DNA from: Polynucleobacter sp. MG-Unter2-18
GTDB taxonomy: Bacteria > Pseudomonadota > Gammaproteobacteria > Burkholderiales > Burkholderiaceae
Reading direction: 5' to 3'
Assembly (NCBI RefSeq): GCF_018687675.1
Contig: NZ_CP061302.1
Span: 1,748,192-1,812,191, forward strand
Length of the DNA: 64,000 bases
Shown here: one piece after another, positions 35,608 through 45,269 of the stretch
Layout: the number at the start of each line of letters is the position of its first letter
How positions within the stretch are numbered: the stretch's first letter is position 1
Notes under the pieces: generated by a model
The model's input: only the letters and a program-made list of their open reading frames with translations
Told to the model about the DNA's origin: nothing
Database searches by the model: none
Made by a program: the position numbers and the translations under genes

Positions 35608-36342
35608 ATGACTTTTATTCGCTCAGCCTTATTCACCCTATTTTTGCTGATATTCACGCCAATCTGGTCGGTACTTTGCATTCTCGTTTTTCCATTCCTC
35701 AATCCAGAGAATCGCTATCGCTTTATTGGGCTGTGGAATAAGGTCGTTATCTGGGTTTTGCAACCTCTCTGTGGAATTCGTTACGAAATTCGTGGGATGG
35801 AAAACATGATGGCGGTTTTAGATAAGCCTGTTGTTGTTCTTAGCAAGCATCAATCTGCGTACGAAACTATTTTCTATATCGCCCTACTTCCCAAGCAGGT
35901 TTGCTTTGTTTTCAAAAGGGAGTTGCTTTGGATTCCTTTCTTTGGCTGGGCCTTGGCTTTACTCAAGATGATTCATATCAATCGTAACAGCAAAGAAACT
36001 GCCGCCATCTCTGTTGTTGGTCAAGGGAAAAAACGCTTAAGTGAAGGTAAATGGATTTTGTTGTTTCCAGAGGGGACCAGAACGCCCACCGGATCTCATA
36101 AGCCCTACAGTAAAGGTGGTGCAAGGCTAGCGAGTGCTACTGAGGCTTTGGTTATTCCGATTGCCCACAATGCTGGTCGTTGCTGGCCTAAGAATAGTTT
36201 TCTAAAGCAAGCGGGCACAGTGATCTTCTCAATCGGTCCTGCCATTTCCTCTACTGGAAAAACAGGTGGGCAACTTCATCAAGAAGTAGAAAAATGGATT
36301 GAAGCTGAAATGCGAGTAATTGATCCTACCGCTTACGAGTAA
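35608..36342 (+). CDS. plsC: 1-acyl-sn-glycerol-3-phosphate acyltransferase
   Basis: Membrane-bound acyltransferase converting lysophosphatidic acid to phosphatidic acid. The ATG at 35608 (MTFIRSALFTLFLLIFTPIW) lies 7 bp after gmhB; the in-frame start 39 bp upstream would overlap that gene. The 244-residue protein begins with a hydrophobic anchor. The catalytic motif reads KHQSAYETIFY, so the usual HX4D is HX4E here, a variant I believe to be common in this group. The second motif is LLFPEGTRTPTGSHKPYSKGGARLA. It is the last gene of the plus-strand run. Confidence 0.93.
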   Translation: MTFIRSALFTLFLLIFTPIWSVLCILVFPFLNPENRYRFIGLWNKVVIWVLQPLCGIRYEIRGMENMMAVLDKPVVVLSKHQSAYETIFYIALLPKQVCFVFKRELLWIPFFGWALALLKMIHINRNSKETAAISVVGQGKKRLSEGKWILLFPEGTRTPTGSHKPYSKGGARLASATEALVIPIAHNAGRCWPKNSFLKQAGTVIFSIGPAISSTGKTGGQLHQEVEKWIEAEMRVIDPTAYE

Positions 36343-36352
36343 AGCGATGTTT

Positions 36353-37132
36353 TTAGTGGGCTAAAGCTTTGGCCCACTCAATATAGCGCTCCACCGGAAT
36401 ATCCTGAGCACGCGCTTTTAATTCCGACTCTGATAAAGATAATCGATCAGCAAAGGCTGATAAGTTTGTACGCAACATTTTTCTTCTTTGAGAGAATGCT
36501 GCAGCTACTACTTTTTCTAAAGCATGCCACTGCGCATCACTTAAGCTGAAGTCTCTTCGCGGAATCATACGCACCACAGCAGAGTTAACCTTAGGCTGAG
36601 GATCAAATGCTTCAGGGGGAACCTCTAAGACTTGCTCCATATCGTAGCGCGCTTGCAGCATCACAGAAAGCCGACTGAATTCAGATCCGCCAGCCTTAGA
36701 CACCATGCGCTCGACTACTTCAGCTTGCAGCATGAATACCTGCTCATCAATTGCGTGGGCAGCAGAAACAAGATGAAAGAGCAATGGAGAGGAGATGTTG
36801 TAAGGTAAGTTACCAACCACCTTACACAAACCACTATTGGCTGGACGTGCATTTGCCCATTCCAGGAAATCAAACTTAAGGGCATCTCCCTCAATCACAT
36901 TCAGCCCCTGGAGATTCTCTTGATTCCAGTAAGCCACCAAATCTCGGTCAATCTCCAAAAGATCTAGGTGCTCTAAGTTACTCAATAAAGGCCTTGTTAA
37001 TGCACCAAGGCCAGGGCCAATCTCAATCACATGCATATTGTCACTGGGATTAATTGCTGCAACTATGGAATAGATTACTCCGGAGTCCTGCAAAAAGTTC
37101 TGACCAAATCGTTTACGAGCTTGATGGGTCAT
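36353..37132 (-). CDS. rsmA: 16S rRNA dimethyladenosine transferase RsmA (KsgA)
   Basis: Methylates A1518 and A1519 of 16S rRNA using S-adenosylmethionine. The 259-residue protein has RKRFGQNFLQDSGVIYSIV at the N-terminus, the SAM-binding loop VIEIGPGLGALTRPLL and catalytic motif VVGNLPYNISSPLLFHL. The C-terminal domain has the helical FSQRRKMLRTNLSAF. It overlaps pdxA by 4 bp and is the last gene of the lptD-surA-pdxA-rsmA operon. Confidence 0.97.
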   Translation of the reverse strand: MTHQARKRFGQNFLQDSGVIYSIVAAINPSDNMHVIEIGPGLGALTRPLLSNLEHLDLLEIDRDLVAYWNQENLQGLNVIEGDALKFDFLEWANARPANSGLCKVVGNLPYNISSPLLFHLVSAAHAIDEQVFMLQAEVVERMVSKAGGSEFSRLSVMLQARYDMEQVLEVPPEAFDPQPKVNSAVVRMIPRRDFSLSDAQWHALEKVVAAAFSQRRKMLRTNLSAFADRLSLSESELKARAQDIPVERYIEWAKALAH

Positions 37133-38157
37133 CTTGATAAATTCTTTGCGTTCTTTACATTTACCGCTAATTGAAAGGCGAGTCGCAAAGCCTCTAACAT
37201 GCTGCCTGGATCTGCGATACCTTTTCCAGCAATATCTAGCGCAGTACCATGATCTACTGAAGTGCGAATAATCGGTAAGCCTAGGGTGACATTTACGCCA
37301 CCACCAAAACTGACAAACTTAAATGGCGCTAGACCTTGATCGTGATACATCGCAATAAACGCATCCACACTATCTAAAGCCTTAGCATCAAACATCGTAT
37401 CCCCTGGATAAGGTCCACTTACTTGAATACCCAAATCTTTCGCAGCCTCGATAGCGGGAAGAATGACATCAATTTCTTCGCGCCCTAGATAACCAGATTC
37501 ACCCGCATGTGGATTGAGCCCCGCTAGCCGAATGACAGGTTTAGCAATGCCAAATTTTGCCCGCAGATCCTGATCGACAATCTGAATGGTTTCCAGAACA
37601 TACTGTTGGTTAAGCGCACCTGGAACCTCCCTCAAAGGCAGATGGGTTGTAACCAAGGCTATCCGAAGGTCACTACTTTTATGCAAGCCTAAGAGGCCAG
37701 CCGGTAGTGACGCGCACAACATCATGACAACATGATCTTGATGGCAAAGCTTTGCTAAGTATTCCGTATACCCGGTAAATAAATCTTCATTTGAAGTATT
37801 GCCTTGGTTGATCACACTCTTTTGTATTGGGGCAGTCACCATGGCATCAAAACGACCATCAAAACAGCCTTTAACCGCAGCATCTAGAATACTCAGAACA
37901 TATTGTGCGTTGGCAGGATTCAATTGACCCGCAGTTGTTGGAGAAGCTAGTGCAATAGACTCCAACTTAAAACGATTTGATAGTTCTTCAGGGATCTCAG
38001 TGGCTGAAAATAAGCTGCAATCGCCAAGCAAAGTAATTGTGCTTGCAGGCTGTTCTTGCAAGAAGGCTAATGCAGCTGCAATAGAGACCTCTGGACCAAC
38101 CCCTGCAGGCTCTCCAGAGCTAATAACGAGATTAACGGGGGCTGACTGCTGGATCAT
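37129..38157 (-). CDS. pdxA: 4-hydroxythreonine-4-phosphate dehydrogenase
   Basis: NAD-dependent enzyme of pyridoxal 5'-phosphate synthesis. The 342 residues contain LVISSGEPAGVGPEVSIAAALAF at the N-terminus and the metal-ligand His in VTTHLPLREVP, LAGLNPHAGESGYLGREE and FIAMYHDQGLAPFK. It starts within the surA 3' end (26-bp overlap) and overlaps rsmA by 4 bp, so the set is translated as a coupled unit. Confidence 0.96.
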   Translation of the reverse strand: MIQQSAPVNLVISSGEPAGVGPEVSIAAALAFLQEQPASTITLLGDCSLFSATEIPEELSNRFKLESIALASPTTAGQLNPANAQYVLSILDAAVKGCFDGRFDAMVTAPIQKSVINQGNTSNEDLFTGYTEYLAKLCHQDHVVMMLCASLPAGLLGLHKSSDLRIALVTTHLPLREVPGALNQQYVLETIQIVDQDLRAKFGIAKPVIRLAGLNPHAGESGYLGREEIDVILPAIEAAKDLGIQVSGPYPGDTMFDAKALDSVDAFIAMYHDQGLAPFKFVSFGGGVNVTLGLPIIRTSVDHGTALDIAGKGIADPGSMLEALRLAFQLAVNVKNAKNLSR

Positions 38158-39580
38158 CTGCGTTAATGATCTTCACCGTAGCGGTGTCGCGTAACTCACG
38201 GAGCCAATCTTGATAAGCCTGATCAAACTTACGCTCACGAATGGCTGCGCGAGCGAATTGGCGCTGCTTCTCTAAAGTCAATTGCGCTTCACGACGCTCG
38301 AGCACCTGAATTAAATGCCAGCCAAATTCAGTCTTTACTGGATTACTAACTTCATCTATTTGTAAGCGATTCATTGCCTGATCAAATTCCGGAACCAAAT
38401 CACCAGGACCCATCCAACCTAAATTGCCACCATTGGCAGCGGATCCATCTTCAGAATATTTTTTAGCTAAATCGCCAAAATCAGCAGTTTTTGCACGAAC
38501 CTGATCACGGTAACCGGCAAGGCGTCTTTCAGCATCTTGGTCTGTCAAGCCCGCACGACTACGCAACAAAATATGGCGCGATAAAGTCTGCGTCACCATA
38601 ATATTTTGCGGGGTGATGGCACCCTCTTGAGGGGTAGCTTGCTGCTGCTCAGGAGCGCCGGCAACTAGCGCTCGACGATCTAAAACCTTCAGAACGTGAA
38701 AGCCAGCAGGGCTCTTCACTACAGCATTCGCAACTTGCCCACTGCCTGTATTTCTGATGGCCTCGTAAAATAGTTGCGGCAAGCGATCTGGGGTACGGTA
38801 ACCTAAATCTTGAAATTTAATTTTTGGATTATCTTTTGCAGCCATTGCGCCTAACTGCAAGAAATCTACATCACCACGCGCTTCACGTAACAGGAGTTCC
38901 GCTTTCTTCTTTGCTTCAGCTTGAGCACCAGCCCCAGCATTGGCATCTGCAGGAATAAAAATCTGCGCAACGTCGATCTCTTCTGGCTCACCTTTTACAG
39001 CTGGGGTCGAGCGTACGGACTTTCCTCCACCAGCCACCTCACGATTGCGATCAGAAATAAAGTTATCTACTTCCGCATCAGAAATCTTGACTTTGCCCTC
39101 GACCTCCCGCTCACGATAACGACTAATAGTCACATCATCCCGCAACATTTGGCGATAGCGGTCATAAGCACTACCAGTAGCGACAATTTTTACCTTTAAC
39201 TCAGCAACTGTTAACTTATTCTTGGCAGCGATATCGCTAATGATCTTGTCTAACTCTTTATCACTAACCGCAAGACCCTCTTGCTCCGCATTTTGTAATT
39301 GAATTTTTTCAAGGATGAGGCGCTCAAGCACCGTCTTGCGCAACGCGGCTGCATCAGGAAGCTTACCTCCCTGCTTTTGCAAGGCCACGATCCGATCATC
39401 AATTTCTTTACGTGTCACGTAGCCCGTATTCACAACTGCCGCAACACCATCAATATTCCGAATTTTGCTATCAGCTGAAATCTTTGCACCATCTTGCGCA
39501 AACGCGAGCTGAGGCAGCAAAGCAAGGCCAGCCAAAATTGTGGCTGCAAGTGCTTGGTTAAATCGATTCCTACGTATCAT
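38132..39580 (-). CDS. surA: Periplasmic chaperone and peptidyl-prolyl isomerase SurA
   Basis: Chaperone that carries outer-membrane proteins, including LptD, across the periplasm. The 482-residue precursor has a signal peptide (ALAATILAGLALLPQLAFAQ). The SurA_N region IDGVAAVVNTGYVTRKEIDDRI and LRKTVLERLILEKIQLQNAEQEGLAVSDKEL follow, then two parvulin domains with IFIPADANAG ... AAKDNPKIKFQDLGYRTPDRLPQLF and SRHILLRSRAGLTDQDA ... GGNLGWMGPGDLVPEFDQAM. The start overlaps the lptD stop by 4 bp. Confidence 0.96.
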   Translation of the reverse strand: MIRRNRFNQALAATILAGLALLPQLAFAQDGAKISADSKIRNIDGVAAVVNTGYVTRKEIDDRIVALQKQGGKLPDAAALRKTVLERLILEKIQLQNAEQEGLAVSDKELDKIISDIAAKNKLTVAELKVKIVATGSAYDRYRQMLRDDVTISRYREREVEGKVKISDAEVDNFISDRNREVAGGGKSVRSTPAVKGEPEEIDVAQIFIPADANAGAGAQAEAKKKAELLLREARGDVDFLQLGAMAAKDNPKIKFQDLGYRTPDRLPQLFYEAIRNTGSGQVANAVVKSPAGFHVLKVLDRRALVAGAPEQQQATPQEGAITPQNIMVTQTLSRHILLRSRAGLTDQDAERRLAGYRDQVRAKTADFGDLAKKYSEDGSAANGGNLGWMGPGDLVPEFDQAMNRLQIDEVSNPVKTEFGWHLIQVLERREAQLTLEKQRQFARAAIRERKFDQAYQDWLRELRDTATVKIINADDPAVSPR

Positions 39581-42111
39581 TGATAGTTCTCATAAATTGA
39601 AGGTGGTATGGGCTTGGAAGTAGGCATATATCCGGGAACATTTAGCTTCATGATATCAACTGGATTACTACCAGCGCTACCAAAGCCCCTAAATTCTATT
39701 TGGAATAAAACCTGAGTGGTTGTGATTTGCGAAGTGTTGAGCACCTGTGAGTAAGCACCGCGTAAAGTCCAGCAGTCACGCATCCACTCCAAAGCCACCA
39801 GCGTATTGAGCGTTTTGGTCGTTAAAGCATCGTAACCCCATCGGCCCAAGACAGATACTGCACGCGTAATGGGCCATTGCCCTGAAACATTGTATTGATC
39901 AGTAGTGGTTGCTGAGGGGACAAAAGCTTGGTTATTCTGAACGGATGCTTGTGTTGGTGGAGTCCAAACATTTCGATAGCCAAAATTCAAGCTTCTTCCA
40001 GGTGTTGGTCGCCAACTACCACCTACCGTTGTTTGAACTAAGCGATTGAGTTGCGTGTTGTACTGCCCAAATACATCTGTACTGAAGTTGCCAAGCAGAC
40101 GAACTGAAGCAGAGCCCAATGTATCCGAATAGGTTGTAGGATTAGCGATAGTGCCATTGAGACCCACTTTCTGCCCGGTAAAGGCTTGACGTTGTGCAAG
40201 GGTAACGTTGGCTCGTTCTGCGCCTGTATTAGCCTCAATCATGCGGCTGGTAATACCACCCGTTAATTTATTGTTATCTGCAATACGGTCATTACCAACG
40301 AAAGTATTTTCACCAAAAATTTGAGTTACACCAAAACCGGCATCCGCCGTATCAAATAAAGGGGTTTGAGCCTGACTCTCAAATGGCGTGTAAACATAAA
40401 AAGCTCTTGGCTCCATTGTGAGCAACATATCGCGCCCAAAAAAGCCTTTTAATTCAGCTGCATCTCTTTCAAATGCCAGCCCTGAATCCAAGCTAAATGT
40501 CGGAATAGTGAAGCCTTGAGCGGCTGGCGCACCTACAGGGTTGTATGGTGTTACGTTATAGGTATTTGACTGAAAACTCACTTTCGGAGTGACGTAATAA
40601 CCAGGCGTAATCTGGGGCAGAGCCAAAGCTCCCTTAATCACCGTTCGATCAGCTTGGCTATAAGCGCCCGGAGCAGTTGCTGCCAAATTACCACCAATGT
40701 TATAGGCAAAACGCGTGAAATCGGTTGAAAAAGTCGTTGCAGGACCCGTGGGTAAAGTAATGTACTTTCCACTTGCATCAGCAACTGCTGGTGTTAAACG
40801 ATTGTTATAGGCAGCTGTGACATTCGGCAAAATATTGTAAGGAGACTGAACAGTCACGGTGGGGTCAGGCTGTAAAGTCTGGAAAGTCATTGCTCTGGCT
40901 CCCACAGTCCAATTACTTAAGCTACCAGTCAAGTTCTTGGTAGTGCCAACTTCTTGTCGAAACTGGCTAGTAATCGCACCAGCCATACTTTGCGAAAAGT
41001 CAGTGGGGTATAAGTTATCCGAAACTCGGGCCACATTGGCATATCCAGTCCAAGCACCAGCAATGGGAATCCCACCCATGCCCAATAAATCACCGCTAAA
41101 GTTTTGCCTCTGTTGCCAGTCATAGCGCCAGCGATCCGTACCAGTCTTACGATCGTAAGGAAGATAGTCACCCATCAAGTTACCAGAGTACTGCTTGTCC
41201 AAAAACTGGTACTTAGCACCCAACTGTACTCCACGTTGACCCATAACCCGAGGTAGTAAAAGCAAGTCACGATTAGGTGCAATGTTGACGTAGTAAGGCT
41301 GCGTTACATCAATGCCGTTATTGGAGTTATAGCCAGCAACTGGCGCCAAAATTCCGGAACGGCGTTGATTGGATGTTGGCGCAGTGAAGTAAGGCGCGTA
41401 AGCAATGGGCACATCAAAGAATCGCATCACACCATTTGTGCCAACCATTTCTTTTTGCTCGTTATCAATCTCTAGCGTACTGGCCGTGAAATACCAATCT
41501 AAATTTTCTGGGGTGCAAGTTGTATAGGTGGCTTTATCAAAGACAAACACATCGGCAGTTTGGATTGTGAGTTTTGTTGCATTACCACTCGCTCGGTTAT
41601 CTCGCAGCTCATATTTGGGAGCTTCCATTTCCCCTTCACGTGCATCAACTCTAAAGCGCGCTTTAGGTCCTTTGAATACTGCATTACCTTTTGAAAATTC
41701 AGTATTACCAGATAAATTAGCTACATCAGAATCAGGGTCGTACTTAATTTCGTCTGCTTTAATCACTGCGCCATTGCGACGAATTTGTGCACGGCCTTTC
41801 AAGCGCATTTCGCGATCAACGATTCCGTCAATCGAATCACTAGAGGTAAACGTTAAAGCTTGCCCATCATTAATTGGTTTACCAACTCGCAATTGATCAT
41901 CTAACTTTAGGACGGTGACATCACCACGATCGGGAATTAAAACGGAGTTAGCAGAGCTCCCTAAAGACTGTGCGGAAGGAGGTAAAGGTGCTGGTGCCTG
42001 AGCGTGACTTACGAGTGCAAATTGCGACAATACAACCCCCATCATTAAACGCAGGGTAGCAGCTACAAAAAGAGGGGCGCAATGGCCAGCGCAAGGGCGA
42101 TAATGACTCAT
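39577..42111 (-). CDS. lptD: LPS-assembly protein LptD
   Basis: Outer-membrane beta-barrel that inserts LPS into the outer leaflet with LptE. The 844-residue precursor has a long signal peptide (MMGVVLSQFALVSHAQA), the N-terminal OstA/LptA-like jellyroll domain (MRLKGRAQIRRNGAVIKADEIKYDPDSDVANLSGNTEFSKGNAVF) and a barrel region beginning around AYAPYFTAPTSNQRRSGIL. The barrel end contains LEWMRDCWTLRGAYSQ and a last strand FQIEFRGFGSAG. Start is divergent from amgK with about 33 bp between. First gene of lptD-surA-pdxA-rsmA. Confidence 0.96.
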   Translation of the reverse strand: MSHYRPCAGHCAPLFVAATLRLMMGVVLSQFALVSHAQAPAPLPPSAQSLGSSANSVLIPDRGDVTVLKLDDQLRVGKPINDGQALTFTSSDSIDGIVDREMRLKGRAQIRRNGAVIKADEIKYDPDSDVANLSGNTEFSKGNAVFKGPKARFRVDAREGEMEAPKYELRDNRASGNATKLTIQTADVFVFDKATYTTCTPENLDWYFTASTLEIDNEQKEMVGTNGVMRFFDVPIAYAPYFTAPTSNQRRSGILAPVAGYNSNNGIDVTQPYYVNIAPNRDLLLLPRVMGQRGVQLGAKYQFLDKQYSGNLMGDYLPYDRKTGTDRWRYDWQQRQNFSGDLLGMGGIPIAGAWTGYANVARVSDNLYPTDFSQSMAGAITSQFRQEVGTTKNLTGSLSNWTVGARAMTFQTLQPDPTVTVQSPYNILPNVTAAYNNRLTPAVADASGKYITLPTGPATTFSTDFTRFAYNIGGNLAATAPGAYSQADRTVIKGALALPQITPGYYVTPKVSFQSNTYNVTPYNPVGAPAAQGFTIPTFSLDSGLAFERDAAELKGFFGRDMLLTMEPRAFYVYTPFESQAQTPLFDTADAGFGVTQIFGENTFVGNDRIADNNKLTGGITSRMIEANTGAERANVTLAQRQAFTGQKVGLNGTIANPTTYSDTLGSASVRLLGNFSTDVFGQYNTQLNRLVQTTVGGSWRPTPGRSLNFGYRNVWTPPTQASVQNNQAFVPSATTTDQYNVSGQWPITRAVSVLGRWGYDALTTKTLNTLVALEWMRDCWTLRGAYSQVLNTSQITTTQVLFQIEFRGFGSAGSNPVDIMKLNVPGYMPTSKPIPPSIYENYQ

Positions 42112-42144
42112 AGATCCAGACCCGCCTTATTATACGAATCGACC

Positions 42145-43140
42145 ATGACTGACTCTCGCTTAGACTCCCTCCGTAGCTGGCTAAAAGGCCTTGAACCTAG
42201 CTGGCAATTAGATCTCCCCACTTTGGCCCCCGCCTCGGCAGATGCCAGCTTTAGGCGGTATTTCCGGATTGCATCCAAAAACCCGGATTTTCCATCTTTG
42301 ATCGTGATGGACGCCCCACCTCAACACGAGCCCTTGGACGCTTTTATTGAGGTCGATTTATTACTCGAAAATGCCAGCTTAAATGTCCCGAAAATTTTAG
42401 AAAAGAATGTGGCTGAGGGCTTTCTTTTACTCAACGATTTAGGCACTAAAACTTACCTTGGAGAACTCAATTTAGACAGTGCTGACTCTCTCTACAGAGA
42501 TGCGACACACGCCTTGGTACAAATGCAATTAGCAAGTAAACCAGATGTGTTGCCAAACTACGATGAGGTATTACTAAAGCGTGAGCTAGATTTATTTCCG
42601 GAGTGGTATCTAGGAAAACATCTCAACATTGAATTAAGCAAACTTCAGAATTTACAGATTAAGCAAGCATTTGAACTGATCATTCAAAATAATCTTGCAC
42701 AGGCAAAAGTTTATGCTCATCGCGACTACCATTCACGCAATCTGATGGTGACGGAAAAAAATAATCCTGGTGTAATTGATTTTCAAGATGCCGTTTATGG
42801 TCCCATCACTTACGACGCAGCTTCACTCTGGCGTGACGCTTATATTTCATGGCCTGAAGAACGTGTGATTGATTGGGTCATTAAATTTTGGGAGGAAGGT
42901 CGTCAAGTAGGTTTGCCTATGCCAAACGATTTTGGTCAGTTCTATCGTGATTTTGAATGGATGGGTTTACAACGACATCTAAAGATCTTGGGTATTTTTG
43001 CAAGGCTATTTCATCGCGACGGTAAAGATGGCTATCTCAAAGATATTCCATTAGTACTCGAGTATGCGATTGCCACTGCAAATCGCTATATTGAATTAAA
43101 GCCCTTGGCGCGCATTCTAGAATCAACGCGCACTACTTAG
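42145..43140 (+). CDS. amgK: N-acetylmuramate/N-acetylglucosamine 1-kinase AmgK
   Basis: Cytosolic anomeric sugar kinase of the MurNAc salvage route, of the APH (phosphotransferase) fold. The ATG at 42145 (MTDSRLDSLRSWLKGLEPSW) is preferred; an ATG 63 bp upstream would overlap the lptD start. The 331-residue protein has VYAHRDYHSRNLMVTEKNNPGVIDFQDAVYGPITYDAASLW, which holds the catalytic His-Asp-Asn and DFQD metal motif. murU follows after 18 bp, the order known from Pseudomonas putida. Confidence 0.92.
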   Translation: MTDSRLDSLRSWLKGLEPSWQLDLPTLAPASADASFRRYFRIASKNPDFPSLIVMDAPPQHEPLDAFIEVDLLLENASLNVPKILEKNVAEGFLLLNDLGTKTYLGELNLDSADSLYRDATHALVQMQLASKPDVLPNYDEVLLKRELDLFPEWYLGKHLNIELSKLQNLQIKQAFELIIQNNLAQAKVYAHRDYHSRNLMVTEKNNPGVIDFQDAVYGPITYDAASLWRDAYISWPEERVIDWVIKFWEEGRQVGLPMPNDFGQFYRDFEWMGLQRHLKILGIFARLFHRDGKDGYLKDIPLVLEYAIATANRYIELKPLARILESTRTT

Positions 43141-43158
43141 GATGAATAGTCACTCATC

Positions 43159-43875
43159 ATGAATAAGCCCAATCTGATTCCATGTTTTTTATTGGCAGCA
43201 GGTCGAGGTGAGCGCATGCGCCCCTTGACAGATGAACTACCCAAACCACTCCTCACTATCAAAAATAAATCCTTACTAGCCTGGCATGTGGAGGCATTGA
43301 GTGCGGCAGGTATTCAAAATGTGGTGATTAATCATGCCTGGCTTGGTAAGAAGATTGAGGAAGCGCTAGGAAATGGCAGTCAATTTGGACTCAACATTAC
43401 CTACTCCCCGGAAGCTAGCGCCCTAGAAACGGCAGGCGGTATTCGCAAAGCCCTACATTTACTGAATCCAAGCGATTATTTTCTAGTCATCAATGGGGAT
43501 GTTTTTAGCCCTAATCTGCCAATTCAGCAGCTCTTAAACCAAGCTTCTAACTTACGAAGCATGTCAAGCACGCCTTTGGCACACCTTTTAATGGTTCCCA
43601 ACCCAGCTCAACATCCTGAGGGTGACTTTTATATTAAGGACTCCCAGGTGGCCAATGAACCCTTAGATGGTGCTGAAAAACTCACCTTTTCTGGCATCGG
43701 ACTCTACCACCGGGACCTTTTTAAGGACTTGGAATTAGATGTGCCCACTAAGCTAGCTCCAATTTTGAGGGAGGCCATGTCTAAAAATAGAGTGTCCGGT
43801 GAAAAATATACCGGACCGTGGCACGATGTAGGTACACCCCAACGATTACATGAACTCAATGCAGCAAATGAATAA
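43159..43875 (+). CDS. murU: N-acetylmuramate alpha-1-phosphate uridylyltransferase MurU
   Basis: Nucleotidyltransferase that makes UDP-MurNAc from MurNAc-1-phosphate and UTP. The 238-residue protein has the signature FLLAAGRGERMRPLTDELPKPLL, the uridine-binding SPEASALETAGGIRKALHLL and the catalytic VINGDVFSPNLP. Together with amgK upstream and anmK at 53 kb, the window holds most of the pathway that bypasses de novo UDP-MurNAc synthesis (mupP is not seen). Its end overlaps pepP slightly. Confidence 0.93.
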   Translation: MNKPNLIPCFLLAAGRGERMRPLTDELPKPLLTIKNKSLLAWHVEALSAAGIQNVVINHAWLGKKIEEALGNGSQFGLNITYSPEASALETAGGIRKALHLLNPSDYFLVINGDVFSPNLPIQQLLNQASNLRSMSSTPLAHLLMVPNPAQHPEGDFYIKDSQVANEPLDGAEKLTFSGIGLYHRDLFKDLELDVPTKLAPILREAMSKNRVSGEKYTGPWHDVGTPQRLHELNAANE

Positions 43876-45238
43876 ATCCATCATTTACCAACAACGTCGA
43901 GTTGAACTCGCAAAACTGATCTGCGCTAAAACTGGTGGCGGCATTGCCATCATCACTACAGCGCCTGAGACAGCGCGTAATCGAGATAGTGAGTTCCCCT
44001 ATCGTCACGACAGTGATTTTTTCTACCTCACTGGCTTTGAAGAGCCTGGCGCAACACTCGTACTTAAAATTGCTGGATCACTTTCACAACCCCAATTAGA
44101 AGCACATCTGTTTTGCAGACCTAAAGATGCAGAACGTGAAATTTGGGATGGTATTCGCTTGGGGCCAGATGTAGCTCCATCAGTTTTAGGTGTGGAGCAT
44201 GCCTATAGCATTCATGAATTAGATACCAAACTCAGTGATTTGCTGGCTGATCAAAATGCGGTTTACATTCGCCTTTCCGAAAGTGCTGAAATCGATCGTC
44301 GCTTACGCCATTGGATGAAACAAGTACGAGCTCAGGCGCGTGCTGGCGTCAATCCTCCTTCAGAATTTCATGATGTAGAGAGTTTGATTCATGAGATGCG
44401 TCTTTTTAAAGATGTTTATGAGATTGACATCATGCGTCGTGCAGCTGCGATTTCTGCACGTGCTCATATTCGTGCCATGCAAGTCTGCAAACCCGGAATG
44501 CGTGAATATCATCTTGAAGCAGAACTACTTCACGAGTTCCGCTACAGCGGTGCGCAAAGCGTTGCATACAACAGTATTGTTGCGAGCGGCGCTAACTCCT
44601 GCATCCTGCATTACCGCGCTAGTGATACTGAACTACGTGGCGGAGATCTATGCCTCATTGATGCAGGTTGCGAGCTCGATAGCTACGCTTCAGATATCAC
44701 TCGCACATTTCCGGTGAATGGAAAGTTCACAGGTCCACAACGCGCACTGTATGACATTACGCTTGCGTCGCAAGAAGCCGCTATCGCAATGACTAGGCCT
44801 GGCAATACATTCATGCAACCACATGAGGCAGCACTTAAGGTGCTTACTCAAGGCTTACTTGATGAGAAACTGCTTAAGCTTGCAGAATTAGGCTCTTTGG
44901 ATAATGCAATTGAGACTGGAGCCTATCGTCGCTTTTATATGCACCGTACCTCCCATTGGCTGGGAATGGATGTGCATGACGTTGGCTCCTATCGTGAACC
45001 ACTTGATACAGTAACAAGTGGTGCGGAAAAGCCATGGCGTGTTCTTAAACCAGGCATGGCACTCACTATCGAGCCTGGTGTATACATCCGCCCTGCTGAT
45101 GATGTAGATGAGCGCTTTTGGAATATCGGCATCCGCATTGAGGATGACGCTGTAGTGAACGATTCTGGATGTGAATTGATTTCTCGTGGAGTACCAGTTA
45201 AAGCCGATGAAATCGAAGCGCTCATGAAAAATAATTAG
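43868..45238 (+). CDS. pepP: Xaa-Pro aminopeptidase (PepP family)
   Basis: Metallopeptidase of family M24B, cleaving N-terminal residues before proline. Possible ATG starts are at 43850, 43859 and 43868; the last (MNKSIIYQQRRVELAKL) gives the smallest overlap with murU. The N-terminal domain has DSDFFYLTGFEEPGATLVL. The creatinase fold carries the five dinuclear metal ligands: Asp in LCLIDAGCELDSYASDITRTF, His in FYMHRTSHWLGMDVHD, Glu in ALTIEPGVYI and Glu in GIRIEDDAVV. About 456 residues. Confidence 0.93.
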   Translation: MNKSIIYQQRRVELAKLICAKTGGGIAIITTAPETARNRDSEFPYRHDSDFFYLTGFEEPGATLVLKIAGSLSQPQLEAHLFCRPKDAEREIWDGIRLGPDVAPSVLGVEHAYSIHELDTKLSDLLADQNAVYIRLSESAEIDRRLRHWMKQVRAQARAGVNPPSEFHDVESLIHEMRLFKDVYEIDIMRRAAAISARAHIRAMQVCKPGMREYHLEAELLHEFRYSGAQSVAYNSIVASGANSCILHYRASDTELRGGDLCLIDAGCELDSYASDITRTFPVNGKFTGPQRALYDITLASQEAAIAMTRPGNTFMQPHEAALKVLTQGLLDEKLLKLAELGSLDNAIETGAYRRFYMHRTSHWLGMDVHDVGSYREPLDTVTSGAEKPWRVLKPGMALTIEPGVYIRPADDVDERFWNIGIRIEDDAVVNDSGCELISRGVPVKADEIEALMKNN

Positions 45239-45269
45239 AGCACTACCAATATAAGATAGATTGCCAAGC

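Noticed and set aside
38921..39199. Plus-strand open frame within surA
   Set aside because: No family similarity, no ribosome-binding site, and it lies wholly within a well-supported gene.
42082..42144. Upstream in-frame start of amgK
   Set aside because: It overlaps the start of divergent lptD and adds residues unlike the family.
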